From: Aureobasidium sp. EXF-3400
Taxonomy: Eukaryota > Ascomycota > Dothideomycetes > Dothideales > Saccotheciaceae
Assembly (NCBI GenBank): GCA_024195585.1
Contig: SWBL01000006.1
Location: 186,001-250,000, forward strand
DNA: 64,000 bases
Direction of reading: 5' to 3'
Shown here: in pieces, positions 43,740 to 55,637 of the stretch
Layout: every line of letters begins with the position of its first letter
How positions within the stretch are numbered: position 1 is the stretch's first letter
Program-made: the position numbers and the translations under genes
The notes under the pieces: generated by a model
What the model was told of the DNA's origin: nothing
Seen by the model: only the letters and a program-made list of their open reading frames with translations
Database searches by the model: none

Positions 43740-46416
43740 ATGGAGTCTGAGCCAAAAACCATACCGGCAACTGGAGCCGACCCTGTTCAGCAGGACGAAA
43801 CCAACGAAAATCACTCTGAACCCACGCAGACAGAATCTCAAGATATTAATGCGGGCAGGACAAAGTTATGCTACCGGGACCAGATGTGAGTCAGAGCGTC
43901 GAACTGTAACCAACCTGACTAACGGGAGAAGATACGACAAGTACGAGTACATCCGGGACTCTTCAACATGACAGGATTTATTAAACATTCCATATAGGGA
44001 CGGTCGTCGCACGCGCCTAGTCAAATCTGCGCAAAAGCAGTCAGTGTCCAAGAAGTTCTCAAATGTTGTGATTCTCATACGCCGAGTGTATACGGAACGT
44101 ATGCAATACAGTCATACCGAATACGACGTAAGGGACCGTACACTACGAGATCTCCTGAATGATATCCATAAGGACACCAAGAGCGTCGAAGTGACAGACA
44201 GTCATATTCAGGTTATCTGCTTGTCCCAACGTTCATGCTGTGATACAAGTACTTATACTTTTTCAGGTGGATCTTGATATGCTCTACTGGGCTATGCCCA
44301 AGTTGTCTCAGCGCAAGCAGGAGCTCTCCCCAGAAAATCCTCAATCGTCTGAGGATCAAAAAGAGATTTTCGCCATCGAAGCAGCCTTGCAGTTGGTGCA
44401 AGATGAGTGTAGTTCTATGATCGCAAGTCTGTTCGAGACTCTACCTAGAAACAAAATTCGATGGGAAACACTATGGATGATACTCCCGCCGAACGTATAT
44501 GTGTACGCCAAAGGCTCATTCGGCCAAGATCGTGTGTATCTCGTTCGCCGTCATCATCGGTCGCGAAAAGAAGATGGTTCAACGGTCTTGCAAATGGAAA
44601 CTGAGCATGTAGATTCCAATGGCAGTAAACTCGGTATCGTCCAAGATGTCATTGAGCTTCCTCAGTTTGGAGGAGTAAGTGATATCAACGACTTGCCTAT
44701 CTACCCGCTAGAGTATCATCCTCGGGTGAACGAAGTCACGAAGAGACTGCTGGAACGTGGCACGGAACAGCTCAAATATCACCGACCAGGTCCGAAAGGG
44801 CGTCATCATATCACAGAACACAAGGGGTATGGATTCAAACCTGGCTCGAGAAGCCTCGAAAAATTCAATGTGAGCATATCGTCACCAACCTCAAAGGCGC
44901 CCGATCTTACTTTACCCTCCAGACTCATGGTCGACTTGTCATCGACGCGGCGGCTATCGAAGAAATCTATCCTGAGATGCGCCTTTTGCCCAAATTGGCT
45001 GGTTTTCGCACTCGCCATGGACAAGCAATGAAGAGCGACCTATCAAGCAAAGACAGCAAAAAGGTGCATGAACATATCACCAAAATGGCCAGTGGCGACG
45101 ACAATGCATATCCAGCGTATTCATCAGGAGACCTACCGGAATCCTTGGTCATTCTTCTGTCCGGAGTGGTCTACGGCTACAGCCTTGGAGACTGCATGTG
45201 GGGTATATTCCCAGATTTATCCCAGCCACTGGTAGCATAACTGACCATCTTGACAGGGATTTTTGCTGTGGAGAACCTGAGTGAAGTCAATTGGAATGAG
45301 ACCCTCTTTGACTCTTTAGTGTTGTCAGAGAAACAGAAGAATCTGATTTCCCAGCTCATAAAGTCACATGGATCTCAAAGCTCGGGCTTTGACGATTTCG
45401 TAAAGGACAAGGGCCGTGGCCTTGTGGGTCTCCTGCTGGGTGCTCCGGGACTCGGAAAGACATTTACCGCTGAAGCCATTGCAGAAACCGCCGAAATGCC
45501 GTTGTTTACGATGTCTAGCGGAAGTCTTGGGCAGACAGCTGCCGAGTTCAACCGCAACTTGAAAGTCTTCCTGGAGCTAGCAACGAGATGGAAATCGGTA
45601 CTTCTACTCGACGAGGCAGATGTATTCCTGGCAAAGCGAAGTACCAATGATCTGGAAAGGAATTCCATTGTCTCAGTCTTCTTGCGAGAGTTGGAGTACT
45701 ATCCAGGAATACTCATCCTTACCACGAATCGAGCCCACACCATCGATGAAGCGTTTCAGAGTAAGCTGTTCAGACCTTCGTGATAGCCTCGAGCTGACCG
45801 TTCTAGGTCGTATCCACTTTGTGTACCGCTATCCTAGCCATGATTTCGCTGCGCGCCGAAAAATCTGGAACAATTTCATCGGGATGGCACGTAAGAACGA
45901 GAAGATCGTCGTTGATATCGACGAGAAGGGTATTGAAGAACTGGCGAAGTTGTCTTTTAATGGCAGACAAGTTAGTTATAGATTAACCTCAAGCCTTATC
46001 GTGACGCTAACCAACCATTCCAGATCAAGAATGCGATGAGCATAGCGGTGGAACTGGCCGCGTTCAACGAAGAGTCTCATCGATTGGGAGCCCAGAACAT
46101 CATCGATGCGTCTGTATGCTTGCAGAATTTTGACTCCATGAACCATCCCGATCAGGAAGTCATTCCTGCTACTTTACCAGACCATCTGAGAAAAGAAGAG
46201 AATTCTCTAGAGCTTGGATCTGGTGAAGCGCAAGATAGACCAGAAGGGCGAGATAAAGAACCGAACAGTCGGGTGCCAGGTGATCCGATGCCTGTCACCT
46301 CTTCTACGTCGACGCCAGCTGTCATTCGTCCGATCGTATCAGCCTCACCCGAGAGTGCTAAGGAGCCATCGAGCAGTGGGAAGAGGAAGCCTCGCAAATT
46401 GAACCCAAAAACCTAA
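43740..46416 (+). CDS. AAA ATPase of the fungal DUF7025-type family
   Basis: Eight exons: 43740-43885, 43932-43946, 43998-44211, 44267-44869, 44923-45202, 45257-45760, 45807-45970 and 46024-46416, 772 aa. Exon 2 has only 15 nt. The central domain has GRLVIDAAAIEEI and the linker motif VNWNETLFDSLVL, as in fungal AAA proteins with a DUF7025-like N-terminal domain. Walker A is GAPGLGKTFTAE (Lys487), Walker B is VLLLDEADVFL (Asp538, Glu539), sensor 1 is ILTTNRAHTIDEAF and the arginine-finger region is SRIHFVYRY. The C-terminal tail of about 100 residues is disordered. Such genes are strongly expanded in filamentous fungi and poorly characterised. The next gene is tail-to-tail. Confidence 0.85.
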
Positions 46417-46905
46417 GGCACAGAGAAAGAGTCACGCGCGGATGTCTGCTTACCGACGGGAACTTCAACTACAATCAGTATAGCCAATTTCACTAACTAT
46501 TCCAAACTCTCTGCTCATCTCATGAAGGCACACTTGATTCGATGTGATGTCCTCGAGCTATTTATTCTCGCAAAAGGTATGAGTTGTCACCTCATAATGC
46601 TTACATCCAGCAAACTAATATCGAGGCATAAGAAAAACAAAAGAGGAAGTGGTTCCCAGAATCATCATAAAAGCACCTGTGGCTATTCTCTGCCGTTCTT
46701 CTAATGACTGTAAGCACTTCTTATTTACTCTATCGCCAGTTGCGAAGACTTTGTCTACGGGAGTATTGCTCAGTGTTGTGTTCTGCTTTAGATGATCTGG
46801 GCTAAGCAATGAGGCTGGTGCAAGGCGTGCCATCGGAGCTCAAAGGTGGTTGATTGTCAGATTCACTATGAGTCGCGTAAGGCAAATTGTGAACTGTTCT
46901 GAGAA
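46417..46905. other. Convergent intergenic region
   Basis: 489 bp between the 3' ends of the AAA gene and the solo hydrolase gene. No feature recognised. Confidence 0.4.
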
Positions 46906-48149
46906 CTACTTCAAACTTCCTGGCGTCTTCGGTAAGGCGTCCATCCGGTGCTCAAGAGATGCGTCGCTTGGTTGTTCCCTGGGGTCACGCCAGGGCGTCT
47001 GAGGCAGCCTCTGGGACAGACGATCTGTGAAAATTTCTTCGGCAATCGCCTCGAGACGAGACAACACGATCTGCCAATTGGAGTCATTCTCTGTCAGTTT
47101 GCAAATTGAGATATGATCAGCTTCAAGTCCCCGAGTGCGCTCGTTGCGCTGACCCATGCGTGCCGAGCCCTCAGGTACAACCTATTCGTCCAGGTGAGCT
47201 CATTGTGTGTACGGTTGTACCAGCTAAAGTCTCTGCTCAATATACGTACCATCACGCCGTGAGTTAATCGCTTTTCAAAGAACGTCGTGATCTGAAAGTC
47301 AGGAGCGATTTGACTGAATGTAGTTGTGAGTTCAACTAAGGGATCAGACCATCATTGCAATTCTTCTGTCACTTGTGTACTCCTGAGTCCAATGCTCTTG
47401 CCGAGTTTTCCCAAGTAGGTGGCCCAGATAGCCGAGTCGGCACCTTGATGAGGGGTCCCGAAGAATACTATAGCCTTGGTGCATTTTGGGATACTCCCGT
47501 ACAGAGTTTCTCGACTTCTTGCATATTCCAGTGCCTGGTGAAGTGTTTGTATCAGTCTCAGACTAGCGGCTCCACGTACGCGTAAATACCTTTTTGATGA
47601 CAATGCCACCTAGAGAATGTCCCACAAATATGATCGGCCGTTGACCTGCCTAGGGATCTATTAGCAATCAACCTCCATGCCATGAGGACACCGCACAAAG
47701 GTAGGCATACTCCAGTCCTTTTATCCAAAAGCTCATCTACTAGCGCTTCTGCGAAAATGAAACTTCTCCCTGTCGATGATGCTTGAAACGGCCGAATGAA
47801 TGCCCTAGCATCGTATCCGAATGTCATTATCCGGGCATTGTTGAACTTTCTTGACTTTGGTAGAAGATCACGCAACCACAGCGTTTTTTCGGTAGTCCAA
47901 GTTGCATACGAATCTCCTCCCAAGCCATGGACTGCGACAATGCTGCAACCAAAATGAGAACACACTTGATTGAGGTTCAGGATGAACATTACTCTAATGT
48001 CGGCTCGGTGTTGCTGGTCTCAGGTGGGTATAGGACATGCAGTCCGATAGTGTCATACTGTGAGAGATCGGCAATGGGTCGATAGCAGTATTAGCTTGAC
48101 TTACCGGAACTCCAAGAGCTCTCTCATCTTCACTTTGTAGCGTAGTCAT
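46906..48149 (-). pseudogene. Solo SesB-like alpha/beta hydrolase with one in-frame stop
   Basis: Six exons: 48105-48149, 47993-48057, 47711-47942, 47590-47649, 47250-47534 and 46906-47181, in phase throughout, 320 codons plus stop. Oxyanion motif DIVAVHGLGGDSYATW, then ARIMTFGYDA, nucleophile motif GHSLGG (Ser126) and FFGTPHQGA are those of the SesB-like domain found at the N-terminus of many fungal NLRs. Here the domain stands alone and ends in a Pro/Arg-rich tail. Codon 195 is TGA (47352-47354), between EELQ and WSDPLVEL. Either it is a nonsense mutation, for instance from CGA, or a 45-nt intron (47336-47380, GTACAC...TTAG) removes it, in frame, with a short loss. Transcribed away from the NLR gene. 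Confidence 0.75.
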
Positions 48150-48483
48150 GTTTCGATACCACGGATTCGAAATAGATAGGGAAGAACAAATTGAGGATAC
48201 CTAGCAGGTATGGGAAGATGACTGGTAAGAAAAGGGTGGAAAGATGCGAGGCGACAGGATGGGGTAAATATGCATGAGATCTGCTTGCTGCAGGATACTT
48301 CGACAGCGCACCATTTACTGCTTTGAGCCTCGTGCATGCAACATAATCCCGCCACGGCTTGCTGACGATAAGCGTAGGCTGACGAGAACCAGAAGCAGCG
48401 TACAGCGTATTAAATCTCCTTGTTCCTTCCTCGTCGATGAATCAGTTCAGCTGGCTTTTTTTTATTGATCAGGCGGTACAAAA
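48150..48483. promoter_or_regulatory. Shared divergent promoter, solo hydrolase / NLR
   Basis: 334 bp between the ATGs of the two SesB-domain genes. A short distance and related domains suggest joint control. A pyrimidine run near 48452-48463 lies close to the NLR start. Confidence 0.45.
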
Positions 48484-51400
48484 ATGGCTACAAATGAGCA
48501 CAACCAGATCATGGACTCATCCTCGATGCAAGTTCTCTGGCCAAGTCCAGACTCGAAACTCAAGACTAGATATGAGTAGGTCAGATCAGTCTGGTCTTGG
48601 AGTGTTGCTAACAAATGGAAAAGTCTGGTCCTGGTTCATGGTTTGGCTGGGGGGTCGATATCAACGTGGAGGCACCCGGGGAACGGGAGGCTCTGGCCCA
48701 TCGATTTCTTCCCTACCGATTTCCAAGAAGCACGAGTTATATCCTTTGGATATCGAGTAGAGACTGCGACCATGCGATATTCTCGCGATGCAGGGCGATC
48801 GACTAATAGAACGCTCACCTTTGGCGAAGAGCTCCTCGAAAGCCTTCTAGATAAGCGAAGTGATGTCTCTATCTCTCTTCTCGAACCACGACTCGTGACT
48901 GAATGTGATCAGAAACTTCGCCCCATAACATTCATCGCACATGGAGTTGGTGGCATAGTCGTAAAGGCTGTGAGTACTGATTTGTTATGAGTCTGACGAC
49001 ATCTAACGCGTTCTAGGCGCTATGCCTTTCCAAAGCAAAGACCAATGCGTATGGAAGCATCCTCCGTGATACCAGACACGTGATGTTCTTCGATGTACCT
49101 CACCATGGTATGAGCAGAAATGCTTGGCGACTGATATGTGGCGATGACGGGAGTGAACACGGCGTCCAACAATTTGGACTGTGGTCTCAAGAGCTTGGTG
49201 ATCTGGCTAACCTCTTCTCAGAACTGACGCCGAAGTTCAATGTCACCAGCGCAGCTGCTTATCTATTTCTTGGTAACAGCAGTCCGGACGATCAGGTGAG
49301 TACAGGAATTCGTTGGCTTCATATTTTGTGACCGCTGATTGTAGTCTAGGTCGCTCCTGGGCAATCAAGCAGAATTCATTGCATCAATGAGAGAATACTG
49401 CATCTAGAAGACGTTACACACATTACTATGTGTCGTTTTGAGGCACAGACTGATGTCAATTACCGAAGACTCGTTGAGCGTATCCAAAACGGCTGGGCCA
49501 TACAGGACATCGAGCGCGAAAGATTGGCAAATCTACGGTGCCAACAGATAGAGCAGCTCCGGCGCTGGATAGCAGGAAACAACAATGGGAATCAGGACTT
49601 ACTCGCAGCTCTCCTGCGCAAGAAACACCCAGACACTTGCAAATGGCTTTTCTCGAATCAGACCTTCCAGCAATGGGTCACAGAGCCTCCGAACACAGAT
49701 ACGGTATCAAATCGGATGTTGTGGTTCACAGCCGCTAGCGGTTGTGGTAAAACCATGCTGTGTGCTGCTGCCATCGATCATCTTAGGAACCTCCCGAACG
49801 AACCTGCCGTAGTCTACATCTTCTTTGGTTCTGGCCGCATGAGTAGGCTGGCAATTCTGCAGATGATCTCTTCCCATCTACTCGATTCTATCATCGAGCG
49901 GGATATATTTGATGAAAGCATGCTCAAGCACATACAAAGACAAAAACATGAAACGACCTCACTCCAAACATTGATCGAAGAACTGACGAAGTCACTTGGT
50001 CCGGTGTTCTTCGTTCTCGATGGTGTGAACGAGATTGGAGACACAATGACTCAGACAAAGAAAAATGCCGACCTGGAAGTCGAAGATATTAGACGAATAG
50101 TTGAGTTCTTGATCACCTTGACCGCATCATCTCCGACTGTACGTCTCTGGTGTTGTAGTCAACACGACGAGCGTATAGCCCCTTGGTTTGGCTCCGTCAA
50201 AGAGCTCAAGGCAGATAGAGATGAAATCATGAAGGATATACGAGCCTATCTGGACTCCGAGGTCGACGAGAAAATAATCAAGTCGGGTCATAGTGCACGA
50301 GCACAATTTCAAGCAGTGCTTGATCTCTATTCCAAAACGTCTCATAGCTTCCGATGGGCTGAAATGATGATCGACCAGCTGAAGCACATCGACACCGACG
50401 AACAGATGATTGAACACTTCAAGAATAGTCTTCCGAAAGAATTATCTGACATCTACCGAGAATCGCTCGAGAGACTTCGCAACAAGGATGTGGTGGATGG
50501 ACAATACGGGAACACAGGCAATCTCTCAATGGCTATTCTTTCGATAGTGACTTTCTCCGAACGTCCTTTGAATCCCAAAGCTCTACGAGAAGCTCTGGCT
50601 ATCCGCTTGTTGCCTGATAAAAGCTTGAACCTTCCATCAAATCCTGGATTTGCCCTGGACAGGCTAAGATATCGTTGCTCACCGTTGGTAGATTTTTACC
50701 CTGCGAGCGATGATCCAAATGACGGCCAATTTCGCCTGTCACATCAATCGGTCCGAAAGTGTCTCTACGACCATTGGACTGAACATCAACCTGGTATCAG
50801 CGGTCAGACACGATCCGACATGTGTATGATTGATGATAAACTTTTCGCAGATGTTTGCCTCAGATATCTGTACCAACGACGCTACTCAAGGCTCCTGATC
50901 AAAAAATCCCCAGACGAGTTTGTTACATGGGATGGAACAGATATCAGGGATCATTACCTTCTGCAGTATGCTGCCAAATACTGGTATCGCCATCTGGAGT
51001 ACATCCAACCAACTGACTCTATGAAGGACTTGACGAGACATTTTGTAGAATCGCCCCAGTTTCTGACTTCCGTACAGGTCCAAAGTTTGTTTGTGGTAGG
51101 CCATTTTATTCAGGATCTGGACTGTAATGATCGCCGTGGTCGGTGTCTCAAGAAAAATCTTCCGGATTGGTTCAGAGAGGAAGCTGGCTCGACTATATCG
51201 TCAGACTACTACCAGTTTCTCGCCGAATGGGGATCGTTCCTGCAACAAGGTATAACCGCCTCATTGAACGGAGAGATCGACCGATGCTTTTGGCAAGCGC
51301 TTGGCCCGAAAAATTACTTCAGTCGATGGGCCCACCTCCAACGCCATGAAACACACCTGCTGGACATCTTGGATAAGGACGATACTGAGCGACCGGCTTG

Positions 51401-53584
51401 TTATCATGATTCTCTCGATGTCGAGACACGGTTGCTATCGACATGGAGAGTGGCCGACGCCAAGTATGTTACGATGGTTGATTGATTTGAGACTCGCAAG
51501 TCGTCGAGAAAAATGTTCACTGACCACAAGATCTAGAAACCCAAACGGTGATCGTCTTTTGCTACGCCAACAGATATGGGATCTGAATGATGAAAAACCT
51601 GCCCCACGGTATGAGACAAGTTTCACGTTCTCCAGGAAAGCCACTAATTGGAATCTTTACAACCCCTATCGAGAGAGCACATTTTTGTTGTATCCGGAAA
51701 AAGATACGGCTGCGAGGCCCTCACCAGTGCAGAAAGTGATGGACTCTCGTTATATGAGAGTTGGTGCTTCGTTCTTCATGTATCAGGAGGGCGATTGGGT
51801 GCAGGAAACGAATGAGGGAATAGTTCGTACCCAAAAGACTCCGTACTGGGAGCAAATCAGCTTTCGCCATCCCTACCGCTTGAGAAGCCGAACAAAGGAC
51901 CTGGAAGTCAAGACAAGACCGAAGTTCACTTGGTATCAGCAAGATTCGGACACTGACGACAGCACACTCGACCAATCCTCAAATGATGAGAGTGGATCGG
52001 ATACCGACGATAGCACTCTACAGCAATTCTCAGATGAGGAAAGTGGATCAGACTCAGACGAACAACAACTGTCTGAGTCGCTTAGGGAGGACTACTCGTC
52101 TCCGGAGAGCCTAGCGTCAAACTCTGAAGATACGACCTCGGAATCAGAGCCACCAGAGGATTCTAGCGATTCTGATGTTGTCTCAGAACAAAACAATCGG
52201 AGTAGCTCCGAATCAACCTCCGACAACAGTCCGAGTCCTCCCACCAAGTCTGACGGTCATGGTGAGTAGCCTGTATATCCACTGACTTCTGCCCGCCGGA
52301 ACATCTTCGATCTGACATCAGTTGGCACATTAGAGTCCGACAGTGCATCCAGTGATGACTTGTCATCGAGTGATGGAATCAATTATCCTCGCATCCGGCG
52401 CAGGCAAGTTTCCGGACATAGCGTGAATATTGCCTGCGATACATGTGGAGCAAGTTCCCTGAAATTGTACTACCAGTGCTCCAAGTGCCCTCTTCGACCG
52501 GAAGATGGCACATTTGACATCTGCAGGCCTTGCTTCAAGAGAGGGAAGTGGTGTTTAACTCGGGATCATTCCCTCATCAAGATCACAGTCGACTCGAAAG
52601 GGAGACCACGAAAACAGGGTTCCGTATCGTTCGTTCAATGCCAGCGTAGACTACTGATCTTCGTAGAAAAACTAGACAGTGTCACTGGCAAATTTACGCC
52701 GATATTCCGATTCCTAGCCAAAGGAAGGGGATCGAATTTGCACGACTCTCCAGCCGTCTTGCATCATACTCGACCCTTGATGGCGATGCCTGCAGGTTAT
52801 GATCAGGTTCTGCTTGCAGATCTGGCACATAATGCGTGTTCCCTCTGGACACGGGTCCGTGAACGGCTACCTTGTGAGTGTTCGGACTCAAGCCTCTGGA
52901 AATGATATGCTTAAACCATTGATAGGGGATGCCCGTGAGACATGCGTCAAGATTCATTTCTCGCTATGTGGAGACTATGTGTTTGTGGCCAGTGTATTCG
53001 CAGTAAGGAAGCCAACGGAAGGCTCGGCTCTCAAGCTTTTCTTGCATGTCTCAGCGGCTTTGTTAAACCCTACATCAACTCCGACTAAACGCCCCAAACG
53101 ACTAGCAAGCAAGATGCTGATCCTCTGCTCAAAGCGCGCCTCGCTTGTCCGAAGGCTGCCGTTCACCTTCACCTGGACGGAAGAAGCTCTCTATGTATCT
53201 ATGAGCGGTGAAAGACTTCAGGTGCTCAAAGTCATGCTGCCAAGTAAGGCCGAAAAACAATTCTCTGAACCGACAATGCCAGAGAACGAGATCGTGCTCC
53301 CGAGGTCCGCGAAAGGCAGCGAGGTACACTTTTTGCCAGCACAGTCGTCCGACAAGATGTCAATCGTAATTATAGGGTCGAGGGACGGTAAAGAGTCACG
53401 CTGCCCAATCGCCCTATATCTGAAGCCTTCAGATCTTGGAAATTGGGTTGCAGCGCCACAAGACGGGCTGAAAGAAGAAACAAAGAGTCATTCAGCTTGG
53501 AGATCAGGCGCAAAATTCGAAGAGTTTGACGCTGACGAAGATTGCGATACTATACCCTATGATCCGGGCTTCCAGATCTGTTGA
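48484..53584 (+). CDS. NLR-type NACHT protein: SesB-like hydrolase, NACHT, ZZ-like zinc finger
   Basis: Seven exons: 48484-48575, 48624-48969, 49017-49295, 49350-51463, 51537-52261, 52334-52873 and 52926-53584, 1584 aa, all phases consistent. Residues 30-240: SesB-like hydrolase with VHGLAGGSISTW and FFDVPHHG, but the nucleophile motif is AHGVGG, so Gly138 replaces Ser. NACHT at about 355-520: Walker A AASGCGKTML (Lys373), Walker B FFVLDGVNE (Asp463). A helical region to about 960 includes FRLSHQSVRKCLYDHW, typical after NACHT in fungi. An acidic Ser/Asp-rich linker follows (about 1080-1200), then a ZZ-like zinc finger at about 1214-1266 (CDTC, CSKC, CRPC, WCLTRDH) and a beta-rich C-terminal domain. 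No ankyrin, WD or TPR repeats. Likely role: intracellular sensing, non-self recognition or regulated cell death. Confidence 0.88.
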
Positions 53585-53923
53585 ACACCAAGGAATCTGG
53601 CTGGCAGCTTTGTCCAAAGGAAGGAGTGAGTCACGCCATATGGGCTTCTCAATGAGTAACATATCGAAAACGAGGCTTGATCCAGAACATCAGTACCGAG
53701 TACAGATAAAGGAGGTGTTACAAACAGTCATACGAAGTTGAATCCACATGACAGACCTTCATCATTTTTTGTGTCGTGCAAAACTATACTTCTTCACGTA
53801 CGGCCACCGTCAGGCACCCCTTGCTAACCAACGCACTTCTTACGACCGCACAGGTCCAGCGTCCTGCCAACTTGTATTGATTGACACATATCTCTCGAGA
53901 TGCAAAGAAGGTTCTGATACTGT
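53585..53923. other. Convergent intergenic, right edge of the island
   Basis: 339 bp between the 3' ends of the NLR and the siderophore transporter. The right part (from about 53810) resembles 42900-43020, the flank of the transporter relic. Confidence 0.5.
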
Positions 53924-55637
53924 TCACACGACATGGCCTCGAAGCTGCTTGCTCGTAGAAATATTGACATCGCGCCATGCGAGCACAGCTGCAAGACCAA
54001 GCATCCACACCGCTGTAGCCGCAATCACCATATTCTTTTGCGCATCGCTGTAAGCGCGTTGAATAGCGATACGTGCGGGCGAACCCATTGCATAAGACAA
54101 CTGCGTGTTGATATCCGCATAGATGAGCAGCAAGTTCGTTAGGCTCCTCTGTAGGTAAATACACAGCAAGTCTTTTGGGAAACACGTTTTGCCAGATGGC
54201 AGAAGTTACTGTTGAGCCAACCGCACCACCAACACTGCCGAATAGACCCAGAGTGGCTAGGATGACAGCAATATGCTGATGCTCTACAGAGGACAATGCG
54301 GCGATTTCGTCGCAGATGATGACGATACCAGCGGAGACTGAGAGTAAGATTTGACACAGAACAATGTATCCGATGCCAGAGTCGGCTTGGCGGAAATACG
54401 CCATGAGCCCTGTACCGAGAATATTCAAGGGAACACCAACGTAGAGGGAGACAGGTTTGAAACGTCCGGTGTAGTGTATCCAAGCTCCCACTGCTAGTGA
54501 GCACAACACGGACTCGACGGTGTAGGTATGTATGACATAACTGGCCTCCGCAACACTCAAGCCTTTCACCACTTGCAGGAAGGAGCTAAAGTAGCTTGAC
54601 CAACAGGACCAGCTGAAGAAAAGCGTGAAGGACAGGATGCATGCGCCGAGGACGGTACGATCTTTGAGCAGAGGATAGGGTATGAAGGTGACTGGAGCCC
54701 AGAAAGCTTCCCAGAGGACAAACGCAACGATGAGGAGGAAGCCGCCGACCACTAGCCCGATAATAAGCGGAGAAGCCCAACCTGTTGGCTGCAAAAGATA
54801 AAGACTGAACGGCAAAAGAAACAGAGAGACTCCAGCAGACAACAAGACCAGACCAATAGCATCGAATTCACGGCAGTAATGCAAGACCGATTGCCATACC
54901 GTCCGTTTGCTTTCCACACTCGGCACCAAATTCTGTCTCTCAGCCTTGCGGAACTGGAACCAAAAAAGACCATAGAGCGGAAGAGAGAATGCAGGCACCA
55001 GAATAGCAAACATGCCAAACGCCCAAGCCCACCCAGGGCCCTTGAGGAAAGCATTGGCAATGGGACCAGCAATCCAGCAAGTAATCATATTCTGCGACGT
55101 CGAAAACGCAGCCATCAAGCCTCGGTTACGCAGCGAAGACGTATCAGCAACAAATACACTAAGGGTATATTGCAATCCAGCATTGCCAACGGTATAGAAC
55201 ACCAAAGCAGCCGCATAAGCCTCGACATGCGTACACGAAGCCATCATCACCAAGCCAAGAGTAGCGACAACGATACAGCACAACAGCCCTCGAGGTCTGC
55301 CAAAGACATCCAAGATTTTAGCAATGGTGAAGTTAGTCACACCTCCAATGACATAGCTGACCATGCTGATAGTAGGAGTGAGAGAGTGCTCTGCAAAGGC
55401 AGAAGTAACGTAGGGTGACAGAGCCGTCTGAGTACCTGCGACGAGACCTTCGACAAAGTAGATCAGCCATATCATGGTGTAAGCTGCGATCAAGGCGGGA
55501 GTGGACCAGACCATGGTCACGGCCTCGATGTTTTGGATTCCAGGTTGGACTTGAGGATCGACGGCGGGCTCAGAGTCCATCTCCAGGGAGCCAATCACTA
55601 TTGGCTCTTTGCCTGGGACCGCATTGTCGTTTGTCAT
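53924..55637 (-). CDS. Siderophore-type MFS transporter with a frameshift near its 3' end
   Basis: ATG at 55637. About 504 codons read in one frame with 12-14 hydrophobic segments and family motifs: an acidic N-tail, WSTPALIAAYTMIWLIYFVEG, DVFGRPRG, SVFVADTSSLRNRG, GPGWAWAFGMFAI and DEIAALSSVEHQHIA. These fit siderophore iron transporters of the ARN/MirB kind. Near 54125 the coding sense shifts by one base: the conserved continuation IYADINTQLSYAMGSPAR and the end SDAQKNMVIAATAVW lie in a second frame that stops at 53924. The unshifted frame runs to 53784 with unrelated residues. The relic at 43,0 kb keeps the second frame, which shows that it is the ancestral one. Either a real +1 indel or a sequence error. 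Next to a ferric reductase gene. Confidence 0.85.

Noticed and set aside
44870..45031. Reading of AAA exon 4 past 44869
   Set aside because: It loses family sense; the 53-nt intron 44870-44922 restores GRLVIDAAAI in phase.
53784..54125. The unshifted 3' end of the siderophore transporter frame as the true C-terminus
   Set aside because: The residues are unlike the family, while the other frame matches both the family and the relic copy at 43 kb.
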